This document shows, in pieces, positions 18,759-26,202 of a stretch of DNA of 64,000 nt. The position numbers were made by a program, and so were the translations under genes. The stretch is from Prauserella rugosa (GTDB taxonomy: Bacteria > Actinomycetota > Actinomycetes > Mycobacteriales > Pseudonocardiaceae), in the NCBI RefSeq assembly GCF_000719975.1, contig NZ_JOIJ01000016.1, forward strand, positions 43,462-107,461, in the 5' to 3' direction. Position 1 is the stretch's first letter. Every line of letters begins with the position of its first letter. The notes beneath the pieces are model-generated. The model did no database searches, was not told the DNA's origin, and saw only the letters and a list, made by a program, of their open reading frames with translations.

Positions 18759-18852
18759 TTCCGCCCAGGGTTAACGATTCCGTTACCTGCCTTGGAGACA
18801 GTCGGAAAGTCCTTCACGTCACCGGATTCCCCCTTTGTCGAGAGGTGCTGTC

Positions 18853-19488
18853 GTGACTGTCTTCCGTACTCTCCGTAACTCCGCGGTCGCCCTGGGTGCG
18901 ACCGCCGCCCTCACGTTCGCCGGCGCGGGCACCGCGCTCGCCGAGCCGCCCGGCATCCCCACGCCGACCGAGGCCGAGACCCAGCTCGAGTCGCTGACGG
19001 TCGCCCCCGACGGCTCGCTCGACGGCTACGACCGCGACGAGTTCCCCCACTGGAGCAGCCACGAGGACAACTGCAACACCCGTGAGCTCGTGCTCGAGCG
19101 CGACGGCGACGACGTCGAGACCGGCACGGACTGCTACCCGACCTCCGGCAGCTGGTACAGCGGGTTCGACGGCGAGACGGTCAGCGACCCGTCGGACATC
19201 GACATCGACCACGTCGTGCCGCTCGCCAACGCCTGGCGGACGGATGCCTCGGAGTGGACCACCGACGAGCGCGAGGCCTACGCCAACGACCTCGAATCGC
19301 CGCAGCTGATCGCCGTCACGGCCGCGTCCAACCGGTCCAAGGGCGACTCCGACCCGTCCGAATGGCAGCCGATCGACTCCTACCACTGCACGTACGCCTC
19401 GATGTGGGTCGGCGTGAAGCACAAGTACGAGCTGACCGTCAACGAGGCGGAGAAGGCCTCACTGAAGGACATGCTCTCCACCTGCTGA
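18853..19488 (+). CDS. Secreted HNH-family nuclease (DUF1524/GmrSD-C-like)
   Basis: 211 residues. Residues 1-32 are a Sec signal ending ALAEP. The nuclease core is DIDIDHVVPLANAWRTDASEW (the DHxxPLxxA His-metal motif), followed by LIAVTAASNRSKGDSDPSEW, where the Asn and following residues close the beta-beta-alpha metal finger. Four cysteines (one before, one in TDCYP, YHCTY and the C-terminal STC) suggest disulfides, in keeping with export. The GTG at 18853 has GAGAGG seven bases upstream. It likely degrades extracellular DNA or RNA. No immunity gene is adjacent. Confidence 0.88.
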   Translation: MTVFRTLRNSAVALGATAALTFAGAGTALAEPPGIPTPTEAETQLESLTVAPDGSLDGYDRDEFPHWSSHEDNCNTRELVLERDGDDVETGTDCYPTSGSWYSGFDGETVSDPSDIDIDHVVPLANAWRTDASEWTTDEREAYANDLESPQLIAVTAASNRSKGDSDPSEWQPIDSYHCTYASMWVGVKHKYELTVNEAEKASLKDMLSTC

Positions 19489-19599
19489 CGGCCGGATCGG
19501 CCCGCGCTCGCCGCGGCGAGCGCGGGATCGGCTCCCGCGGCGTCCCGGTCGCCACCAGGGGCGCCGCGGAGCCGTCCGTACGGTTCCCTTTCCCGGAGG

Positions 19600-20325
19600 T
19601 CACCGCAGCCGGTCGATGACGTCGGGCGTGTGCCGCTGCAGGCGCAGGACACCGCCCACCGTGAACTCGGTCAGCAGGTCGATCAGCGCCTCCGGATCAG
19701 GCGCATCGGCATCTCCAGCGGAGGTCTCGGCCGTTGCGCGCCCGTCTGTTTCACCGGCTGGGTCGGCGGTCGAGCCGGCAGCGGCGGGCCACCTCATCGC
19801 CACGAGCGTCTCCGCCATCGCGAACCACATCGCCACCAGTGCGGTGTTGGCCCTGCCCGGCTCGACACCGTGCTCGGCCCACCGTCGCCTACTCGCCTCC
19901 GTGTAGACCTCGGCCAACCGCCCGCGCAACCGCGTCAACGCGCCGGTACCCGCCCGCTCGGCCTGCTGCAACACCGCGAGCACGTCGGGATGGTCGGAGG
20001 CGAGCGTGAACATGGCCGCGTAGTTCCGCCGCGCCCACGTGTGCAGATCCAGCTCCGCATCAGCCGCGCCGCGCTCGGCGATGGTGGCGTAGGCCAGTTC
20101 TTCGGCGTCGGCCACGACCTGGTCGAACAGCGTGCCGCGGTCCTCGAACAGTTCGTAGACGGTCTGCCTGCGCACGCCAGCCTCGCGCGCGATCTGCTCG
20201 ATCGTCGCTCCCGACCGCCCACGCTCGGCGAACACCGCACGCGCCGCCGTCAGCACCCGACTGCGTTGTTCCTGGACGGGCCGTGTGCGCGGACGTCCCG
20301 GCCCACGCTTACGGGGGCTTGACAT
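19600..20325 (-). CDS. TetR-family transcriptional regulator
   Basis: 241 residues. The N-terminal domain has a basic lead (SSPRKRGPGRPRTRP) and the TetR HTH ATIEQIAREAGVRRQTVYELFEDRGTLFDQV. The all-helical C-terminal domain is of the usual size, with an Asp/Thr/Glu-rich insert (residues about 185-210). The ATG at 20325 follows GAGGAGG. It is divergent from a secreted lipase gene, with a 91-bp gap that holds an inverted repeat (20348-20371), so it probably controls itself and the lipase. Confidence 0.92.
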   Translation of the reverse strand: MSSPRKRGPGRPRTRPVQEQRSRVLTAARAVFAERGRSGATIEQIAREAGVRRQTVYELFEDRGTLFDQVVADAEELAYATIAERGAADAELDLHTWARRNYAAMFTLASDHPDVLAVLQQAERAGTGALTRLRGRLAEVYTEASRRRWAEHGVEPGRANTALVAMWFAMAETLVAMRWPAAAGSTADPAGETDGRATAETSAGDADAPDPEALIDLLTEFTVGGVLRLQRHTPDVIDRLR

Positions 20326-20347
20326 CGAGCCCTCCTCACCTCGAACC

Positions 20348-20371
20348 TTTTTCGGACAGCAGTGTCGAAAA
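20348..20371. promoter_or_regulatory. Candidate TetR operator between regulator and lipase genes
   Basis: TTTTCGGACA (20349-20358) is followed after GCAG by TGTCGAAAA (20363-20371). This is an inverted repeat with one base missing in the right arm; GGACA/TGTCC cores are typical of TetR sites. It lies in the divergent promoter region. Confidence 0.5.
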
Positions 20372-20416
20372 CCGCACGTCGACAACCACACAACGCCACG
20401 CTCAACGGAGAGCTAC

Positions 20417-21691
20417 ATGCGATCAGTTCGCCGCGGAAGGACCACCGCGTCCGTCAGCGCACTCGCCGTCATCGCCGCATCCGCCACCGCCGCGTCCGTG
20501 CTCACCGCCGCCCCCGCCGCCGCGGAGCCGATGTCGCCCGCCCCCGTGGCCCCGGCGAGCGAGGAGTTCTACCAACCACCGTCCCCGCTTCCCGACGGGG
20601 ACGACGGAGACATCATCCGGCACGAGGAGACCACGTTCTTCCTCGATCCGCTGAAACTGACGCGTGCACCGGCCGACGCGCAGCGGGTCATGTACCTCAG
20701 CAACGACACGCACGGCGAACCGAACGCCGTGACCGGCACGGTCCTCACCCCGCACAAGGAGTGGGACGGTCCGGGCGAGCGGCCCATCGTCGGCTACGCC
20801 GCGGGTACCCAGGGCATGGCCGACCGGTGCGCACCGTCGAGGGCCATGGAGTCCGGCACCGAGTACGAGGGCATCTTCATCAAGGGCATGCTCGCCCGCG
20901 GGTATGCCGTCGCGCTCACCGACTACGAGGGACTCGGCACCCCTGGCGTGCACACCTACGTGAACCGGAAGGCCTCCGCCCATGCGGTGCTCGACATGGT
21001 GCGGGCCGCGCAGCGGCTCCCCGAGGCCGACCTGCCCTCCGACGGCCCGGTGCTGACGGCCGGCTACTCGCAGGGTGGCGGGGCATCGGCCGCTGCCGCC
21101 GAACTCCAGCCGGAGTACGCCCCGGACCTGGACCTGCGCGGCTCCTTCGCAGGCGCGCCGCCCGCCGACCTGGCGGCGGTGGCCGAGCAGCTCGACGGGC
21201 ACTACGCGGCGGCGTTCCTGCTGTTCGCCGTCGCGGGCATGCACGAGGCATACCCGAACCTGGGCATCGACGAGATGCTGAACGACAAGGGCCGCGAGGT
21301 CCGGACGAAGATCGAGAACAGCTGTACGGGCGACGGGCTGATCGGCAACCTGCTGCGCCGCACGTCCGAGTTGACCGCGGACGGCAGGCCGATCGGCGCC
21401 TACCTCGACGAGGAGCCGTTCCGCAGCGCCGTCGAGGAGCAGCGCATCGGCACGGTGCCGCCGCAGGCGCCGGTGTATGTGGCGCACAGCAGGCTCGACG
21501 ACATCGTGCCGTACGAGCAGGGGCGCGACATGGCCCGGTCGTGGTGCGGAGGCGGCGCGACCGTCCAGTTCGACACCGTGGCGATCCCGACGCACGTCGG
21601 CGGCTACGTGGCCGCCTACCCGAAGGCCTACCGGTGGCTCGACCAGCGTGTGAAGGGTGAGCAGCCGCCGACCAACTGCGGCGAGTTCTGA
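20417..21691 (+). CDS. Secreted lipase, LIP family (PF03583-like)
   Basis: 424 residues. Residues 1-36 form a signal peptide ending AAPAAAEP. The alpha/beta-hydrolase triad is legible: nucleophile elbow TAGYSQGGGASAAAAEL, aspartate in HSRLDDIVPYEQG, and histidine in IPTHVGGYVA near the C-terminus. The upstream AAGTQGMADRCAPS forms the oxyanion region. The ATG at 20417 follows CGGAG. LIP-family enzymes hydrolyse triacylglycerols or esters outside the cell. It is divergent from a TetR gene, its likely regulator. The downstream hairpin at 21747 ends the unit. Confidence 0.9.
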   Translation: MRSVRRGRTTASVSALAVIAASATAASVLTAAPAAAEPMSPAPVAPASEEFYQPPSPLPDGDDGDIIRHEETTFFLDPLKLTRAPADAQRVMYLSNDTHGEPNAVTGTVLTPHKEWDGPGERPIVGYAAGTQGMADRCAPSRAMESGTEYEGIFIKGMLARGYAVALTDYEGLGTPGVHTYVNRKASAHAVLDMVRAAQRLPEADLPSDGPVLTAGYSQGGGASAAAAELQPEYAPDLDLRGSFAGAPPADLAAVAEQLDGHYAAAFLLFAVAGMHEAYPNLGIDEMLNDKGREVRTKIENSCTGDGLIGNLLRRTSELTADGRPIGAYLDEEPFRSAVEEQRIGTVPPQAPVYVAHSRLDDIVPYEQGRDMARSWCGGGATVQFDTVAIPTHVGGYVAAYPKAYRWLDQRVKGEQPPTNCGEF

Positions 21692-21746
21692 GACCGGCCG
21701 CATCGAAGCACAACGAAGCGCAGCGAAGGGGCCGCGCGGACACGGA

Positions 21747-21781
21747 AAGGCCGCCGGGGTGCAGAGCATCCCGGCGGCCTT
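21747..21781. terminator. Bidirectional hairpin terminator
   Basis: AAGGCCGCCGGG (21747-21758) pairs with CCCGGCGGCCTT (21770-21781) around an 11-nt loop. It lies between the stop codons of the convergent lipase and DUF3151 genes. Confidence 0.8.
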
Positions 21782-21794
21782 GTCGTGTGGCGGT

Positions 21795-22205
21795 TCAGGC
21801 CAGGCCCGTGGCCTCGGCCGAAGCGGGATCGGAGTCGAGCAGCAACTGCTTGCAGCGTTCGTACTCGTCGGTCTCCCCGATGCGGCTCGCTGCCTTGGCC
21901 AGCGCGGCGACGCTGCGGAGGAAGCCCTGGTTCGGACGGTGCGCCCACGGAACGGGGCCGAACCCCTTCCAGCCCGCGCGGCGCAGCTGGTCGAGGCCCC
22001 GGTGATAACCGGTGCGGGCGTAGGCGTAGGCGTCGACGACCTCGTTCTCGCCGAGCGCGCGTTCGGCGAGTGCCGCCCACGCCTCACTGAAATCGGGGTG
22101 CTCGGCGGCGACTTCACTCGGCTCGGTGCCCGCGTCGAGTGCGGCTTCGGCGTCGGGACGCTCCGGGAGCGTGGTGGGGTCCGGTTCGAGCAGGTTGTGC
22201 GTCAT
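21795..22205 (-). CDS. DUF3151 family protein
   Basis: 136 residues from the ATG at 22205. The family pattern is clear: N-terminal NLLEPDPTTLPERPDAEAAL, then EHPDFSEAWAALAERAL, the conserved YAYARTGYHRGLDQLRRAGWKG and GPVPWAHRPNQGFLRSV. DUF3151 proteins are small, helical, cytosolic and uncharacterised, and are commonly found beside class II fba in actinobacteria, as here. No catalytic residues are obvious. Confidence 0.9.
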   Translation of the reverse strand: MTHNLLEPDPTTLPERPDAEAALDAGTEPSEVAAEHPDFSEAWAALAERALGENEVVDAYAYARTGYHRGLDQLRRAGWKGFGPVPWAHRPNQGFLRSVAALAKAASRIGETDEYERCKQLLLDSDPASAEATGLA

Positions 22206-22236
22206 GCCGCCATTCAACCACCGGCCGCTCCCGCGG

Positions 22237-22320
22237 TCAGAGCAGCACGGCCAACGACGACGCGACACCCATCAGCAGCAGACACCCGACGAGCACGATC
22301 GCGACAAGACGTTTCGACAT
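22237..22320 (-). CDS. Possible 27-residue single-span membrane peptide
   Basis: An ATG at 22320 opens 27 codons: the basic start MSKRL is followed by a continuous hydrophobic stretch (VAIVLVGCLLLMGVASSLAV) to the stop at 22237. GGGCGGTG lies just upstream as a weak ribosome site. It sits in the fba-DUF3151 gap on the same strand. Amphipathic layout (basic start then one span) and in-frame stop favour a real peptide, but length is too short to be sure. Confidence 0.4.
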   Translation of the reverse strand: MSKRLVAIVLVGCLLLMGVASSLAVLL

Positions 22321-22382
22321 CACACCGCCCACTGTGCCTGACGACGGACCGTGGGCGAGGCGTCCCCCGAACGGGGATCGGA

Positions 22383-22429
22383 GAGCCCGAGGTCCGGTCG
22401 CCGGTGTACGGCGAACGGACCTCGGGCTC
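22383..22429 (-). terminator. Terminator hairpin of fba
   Basis: GAGCCCGAGGTCCG (22383-22396) and CGGACCTCGGGCTC (22416-22429) are exact complements, with an inner CGCCG/CGGCG stem. It lies 38 bases beyond the fba stop on the minus strand. Confidence 0.8.
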
Positions 22430-22466
22430 GGCGGAACGTGCGCTGCGGGGCAGACCCGCCACCGCG

Positions 22467-23495
22467 TCAGAGCTTCTTGCCTGCCGACTTCAGGTGCTCG
22501 GCAGCCTCGACGACGCGCGCGGCCATGCCGCCCTCGGCAGCCTTGAGGTAGCTGCGCGGGTCGTAGGTCTTCTTGTTGCCGACCTCGCCGTCGACCTTGA
22601 GCACGCCGTCGTAGTTCTTGAAGAAGTGGTCGGCGATCGGCCGCGAGAAGGCGTACTGGGTGTCGGTGTCGACGTTCATCTTCACCACGCCGTAGCTGAC
22701 GGCCTCGTGGATCTCCTCGAGCAACGAGCCCGAACCACCGTGGAAGACGAGCTCGAACGGCTTCGAACCGGCGGAAAGACCCAGTTTCTCGGCCGCGACC
22801 TCCTGGCCGCGCTTGAGCACGTCCGGACGCAGCTTGACCGCGCCAGGCTTGTAGGCGCCGTGCACGTTGCCGAACGTCGCCGCCAGCAGGTAGCGACCCT
22901 TCTCGCCGGCACCGAGCGCGTCGACGGTCTTCAGGAAGTCGCCCTCAGCGGTGTAGAGCTTCTCGTTGATCTCGTTGGAGACGCCGTCCTCCTCGCCGCC
23001 GACGACACCGATCTCGACCTCGAGGATGATCTTCGCGGCGGCCGCCTTGTCGAGCAGCTCCGAGGCGATCGAGAGGTTCTCGTCGAGGTCGATCGCCGAG
23101 CCGTCCCACATGTGCGACTGGAACAGCGGGTTCTTGCCCGCGTTGACGCGTTCCTGCGAGATCTCGATCAGCGGGCGGACGAAGCCGTCGAGCTTGTCCT
23201 TGGGGCAGTGGTCGGTGTGCAGGGCGACGTTGACGTCGTACTTCTCGGCGACCACGTGCGCGAACTCGGCCAGCGCCTGCGCACCGGTGACCATGTCCTT
23301 GACCTTCTGACCCGACGCGAACTCGGCGCCACCGGTCGAGAACTGGATGATGCCGTCGCTCTCGGCCTCGGCGAACCCGCGGATCGCCGCGTTGACGGTC
23401 TCCGACGAGGTCACGTTGATCGCCGGGTACGCGAACTCACCCTGCTTCGCGCGGTCCAGCATCTCCGCGTAGACCTCAGGTGTGGCGATGGGCAT
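22467..23495 (-). CDS. fba: Class II fructose-bisphosphate aldolase
   Basis: 342 residues, class IIA length. Motifs: ALHTDHCPKDKLDGF (catalytic Asp and first zinc His), ILEVEIGVVGGEEDGV, FGNVHGAYKPG (zinc His), FHGGSGS (phosphate loop) and MNVDTDTQYAF. The ATG at 23495 is preceded by GAGGAGG. It interconverts fructose-1,6-bisphosphate with glyceraldehyde-3-phosphate and dihydroxyacetone phosphate in glycolysis and gluconeogenesis. Only one aldolase is seen in the window. Confidence 0.97.
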   Translation of the reverse strand: MPIATPEVYAEMLDRAKQGEFAYPAINVTSSETVNAAIRGFAEAESDGIIQFSTGGAEFASGQKVKDMVTGAQALAEFAHVVAEKYDVNVALHTDHCPKDKLDGFVRPLIEISQERVNAGKNPLFQSHMWDGSAIDLDENLSIASELLDKAAAAKIILEVEIGVVGGEEDGVSNEINEKLYTAEGDFLKTVDALGAGEKGRYLLAATFGNVHGAYKPGAVKLRPDVLKRGQEVAAEKLGLSAGSKPFELVFHGGSGSLLEEIHEAVSYGVVKMNVDTDTQYAFSRPIADHFFKNYDGVLKVDGEVGNKKTYDPRSYLKAAEGGMAARVVEAAEHLKSAGKKL

Positions 23496-23861
23496 CGTTG
23501 TCCTCCTCGGGCTCATGACTGACGGGCCTGACTGCTCGCACCCAGCCGTGTTCCCCGTCGTAGGTGCGATTGATTCGTCCTGCGAATACGGCGCCGGGAC
23601 ACGTCCGGCGCCGGGGGTTCCTGCGCCGGATCCTACGAGCCACAGCCTGGCATCACCCGATGACACGGTGAAGGCCCCGAAGCGCTGACGTGGCCTTTTT
23701 CGCAACATCGATTCAGTGTTCGATTCAGTAGGCCGCGGCTCGGGTAATGCCCGCTCGGCGACGAGGTGTTCCTGCGCCGCGTTCGCTTCTCGCAGTGTGG
23801 ACTGTGCCCGTGGTCCTGGTGGTCGCTGTCATAGGCCGATCAACCCTGCGCCCCATTAAGA
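23496..23861. other. Intergenic region upstream of fba: hairpins and a short direct repeat
   Basis: No gene is supported here. It holds a perfect GGCGCCGG/CCGGCGCC inverted repeat (23590-23612), which on the minus strand would lie in the fba leader or promoter. AAGGCC (23672-23677) pairs with GGCCTT just before a T-run, ending near 23700, a terminator-like shape on the plus strand. CGATTCAGT occurs twice between 23707 and 23729. Confidence 0.45.
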
Positions 23862-23874
23862 TTGCTTACGGCAA
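23862..23874. promoter_or_regulatory. Candidate operator TTGCTTACGGCAA upstream of the MFS gene
   Basis: TTGC and GCAA are inverted around five bases, inside the wider ATTG...CAAT (23861-23879). It ends 20 bases before the ATG at 23895, overlapping the probable transcription start region. TTGC-n-GCAA is the usual MarR-type half-site arrangement. No regulator gene is adjacent. Confidence 0.4.
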
Positions 23875-23894
23875 ACAATCAGGGAGAGCTGGTC

Positions 23895-25145
23895 ATGACG
23901 GCACGGGCCGACGCACAGGACACGACGGCCACCCCCTCCACCGCACCCCGCCCCCGCATCTGGTCCCGCGACCTCGCCCTCGTCTGGGTGGTCAACTTCT
24001 GCCTCGCCCTGACGTTCTACGGACTCGTCACGGTCATGGCCGTGTACGCCGTGACCCGGTTCGCCGTGTCCGACTCGACGGGCGGTCTGGCGGCCAGCAT
24101 CTTCGTGGTCGGCGCGACCGTGGCGAGGTTGTTCGCGGGCGGACTCGTCGACCGAATCGGACGACGGCGCGTCCTGTGGGTCGGACTGCTCGCCTGCACC
24201 GCCGTCGCCGCGCTGTACCTCGTGGCGAGTTCGCTGCCCGCACTGCTCGTCGTGCGGGCACTGCATGGCGTGCTGTTCGCGGGGACGAGCACGGCCGCGA
24301 TGACGTTGGCACAGGCCCGCATCCCGGCGTCGCGGCGCAGCGAGGGCACCGGCTACTTCGCACTCAGCATCACGCTCTCGACCGCGGTCGGGCCGTTCCT
24401 GAGCCTGGAGATCGTGGAGGGCAGCGGTTACGACCCGCTGTTCTGGGCGCTGTTGGTGGTCCACGTCGTGGCCTGCGGACTGGCGCTGCTCGTGTCGACG
24501 AAGGGCGAACCCGCCGGGCACCGCACGCGCCGTACCCGGCCCGGCTTCCGCGGTGTCCTGCGCACGATGGTGCATCCGGCCGTGCTGCCGATCGGGCTGT
24601 TCATCCTGGTGATCGGCTCGGTGTACTCGAGCATCGTGACGTACCTGAACTCCTACACCGCGCAGGAAGGGCTCGAACGCGGCGCGAGCCTGTTCTTCGT
24701 GGCGTACGCGCTGGTGATGTTCGTGAGCCGGTTCGTCATGGGCAGACTGCAGGACCGGCGCGGGGACAACGTCGTCGTCTACTCGGCCGTGGTCGTGTTC
24801 GCCGGTGCGCTCGCGCTGCTCGGCACGGCCTCCGCCGACTGGATGATCGTGGCCACCGGCGCGCTCACCGGGTTCGGCTTCGGCACCATCAATCCGGCCT
24901 GCCAGGCCGCGGCCGTGGCGAGGGTGTCGCAGGACGAGTTCGGCGTCGCGATCTCGACGTTCTTCCTGATGCTCGACGGAGGCGTCGGCCTGGGACCGGT
25001 CGTTCTCGGCCTGCTGGCCGAGCGGACGGGCTACGCGACGATGTTCCTCGTTCTCGCCGCGGTCATGGTGGCGAGCGCGGGGCTGTACGCAGCGGTCCAC
25101 GGCCGGCGCCCGGAAGCTCGCCGAGGCCGGGCAGTAGTCACGTGA
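23895..25145 (+). CDS. Major facilitator superfamily transporter
   Basis: 416 residues with about 12 hydrophobic segments. The MFS loop 2-3 motif is GGLVDRIGRRRVLWVGLLAC (GxxxDRxGRR). A basic cytoplasmic loop in the middle (RTRRTRPGFRGVLRTM) joins the two halves. The ATG at 23895 follows GGGAG; an in-frame TTG at 23862 would add 11 residues and overlap the palindrome. Substrate is not evident; general drug or metabolite efflux is the usual guess for this size. It converges on the LLM gene with a shared hairpin between. Confidence 0.88.
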   Translation: MTARADAQDTTATPSTAPRPRIWSRDLALVWVVNFCLALTFYGLVTVMAVYAVTRFAVSDSTGGLAASIFVVGATVARLFAGGLVDRIGRRRVLWVGLLACTAVAALYLVASSLPALLVVRALHGVLFAGTSTAAMTLAQARIPASRRSEGTGYFALSITLSTAVGPFLSLEIVEGSGYDPLFWALLVVHVVACGLALLVSTKGEPAGHRTRRTRPGFRGVLRTMVHPAVLPIGLFILVIGSVYSSIVTYLNSYTAQEGLERGASLFFVAYALVMFVSRFVMGRLQDRRGDNVVVYSAVVVFAGALALLGTASADWMIVATGALTGFGFGTINPACQAAAVARVSQDEFGVAISTFFLMLDGGVGLGPVVLGLLAERTGYATMFLVLAAVMVASAGLYAAVHGRRPEARRGRAVVT

Positions 25146-25148
25146 GGT

Positions 25149-25201
25149 GCCGCCGAGGTGCCGTTGGCTGCGCTCGGTGCGCCCAACGGCACCTCGGTGG
25201 C
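25149..25201. terminator. Convergent hairpin terminator, shared-stem family
   Basis: Nineteen bases starting GCCGCCGAGGTG (25149-25167) pair with 25183-25201 with one mismatch around a 15-nt loop. It lies between the stops of the MFS (25145) and LLM (25211) genes. Its outer stem matches the hairpins at 9006 and 31862. Confidence 0.8.
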
Positions 25202-25210
25202 GTTGGCCGC

Positions 25211-26041
25211 CTACTTCAGGAGCTCGGCCAGGGCTCGGTAGGTGGGCAGGGGGTCGTCCTGCATGGGCAGTGCCTGGATGCACACGTGGTCGGCGCCGGC
25301 CTCGATGTGCTTCTTGACGCCCGCGGCCACGGTCTCGGCGTCGCCGTGCAGACCGAGCTTGTCGATCAGCGCGTCGCTGCCGCCGTTGTCGAGGTCCGAT
25401 TCGGACCATCCGAGGCGCAGCAGGTTGTTCCGGTAGTTCGTCAGGCCGAGGTACGGCTGGTTGATCGGCCCGCGCGCGGTCTCGCGTGCCCGCGCGTCGT
25501 CGGTGTCGAGGACGACCTTCTGCTCGGGCGCCAGCAGCACGCCCTTGCCGAGCAGCTCGCGCGCCTGTGCCGTGTGTTCGGGGGTGGTCAGGTACGGATG
25601 CGCCCCGAGCGCGCGCTGCGCCGACAGCTTCAGCACCTTCGGTCCGAGCGCGGCGAGCGCCCTGCCCTCGACGGGGACGCCCGCCTCGTCCAGCTGGTCC
25701 AAGTAGGACACGATCTTGTCGTACGGCTTCTCGTACTCCTGCTGGGCCTCACGGTGTCCGACGCCGACACCGAGCAGGAACCGGTCCGGATGCTTGGCCG
25801 CGAGGCGCCGGTACGAGGCACCGACCGTCGCGGCGTCGTCCGTCCACATGTTGACGATGCCGGTCGCCACCGTGATCGACGACGTCGCGTCGAGCAGCGC
25901 CTCGACGTGCTCGAAGTCGCCGGGCGGATTGCCGCCGAGCCAGATCGTGCCGTAGCCGAGCTTCTCGATCTCGGCGGCCAGTTCCGTGTCGACGCCGTTC
26001 CACCAGCGCCAGATTCCGTACTTCCCAAGATTCACTGCCAT
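25211..26041 (-). CDS. LLM-class, probably F420-dependent, oxidoreductase (TIGR03620-like)
   Basis: 276 residues of TIM-barrel luciferase-like type. Features: N-terminal MAVNLGKYGIWRWWNG, the strand GYGTIWLGGNPPGDF, TVATGIVNMWTDDAATV, and FLLGVGVGHREAQQEY, which is the LG(V/I)GxGH pattern of the F420 group. It should use reduced F420 for hydride transfer to an unknown substrate in the cytosol. The ATG at 26041 gives the common compact N-terminus. A 161-bp region divides it from the divergent SDR gene. Confidence 0.88.
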   Translation of the reverse strand: MAVNLGKYGIWRWWNGVDTELAAEIEKLGYGTIWLGGNPPGDFEHVEALLDATSSITVATGIVNMWTDDAATVGASYRRLAAKHPDRFLLGVGVGHREAQQEYEKPYDKIVSYLDQLDEAGVPVEGRALAALGPKVLKLSAQRALGAHPYLTTPEHTAQARELLGKGVLLAPEQKVVLDTDDARARETARGPINQPYLGLTNYRNNLLRLGWSESDLDNGGSDALIDKLGLHGDAETVAAGVKKHIEAGADHVCIQALPMQDDPLPTYRALAELLK

Positions 26042-26141
26042 GTCCGTGGCAACGTCACGCGGCGGCTCGGATGTTCCGCGCCGGGCGGCGAGCCGGAGAC
26101 GATCATCGGGACCCCGAAGGGACGATCAGCGCGTCTACCGA

Positions 26142-26156
26142 GCAGTAGCCTACTGC
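26142..26156. promoter_or_regulatory. Perfect palindrome GCAGTAGCCTACTGC in a divergent promoter
   Basis: Seven-base arms around one central base. It is 46 bases upstream of the SDR start (26203) and 100 bases from the LLM start (26041), so it is well placed as an operator. The binding protein is unknown. Confidence 0.5.
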
Positions 26157-26202
26157 GAGTAAGTTGGGGTACGGTCCCGGTGAGAGCACCGAGGAGGCAA
26201 CA

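Noticed and set aside
21657-23522. 621-residue frame opposite DUF3151 and fba
   Set aside because: Shadow of two well-defined genes.
23482-23688. 68-residue plus-strand frame over the fba start
   Set aside because: Begins inside the fba coding start on the other strand and has no ribosome site or domain.
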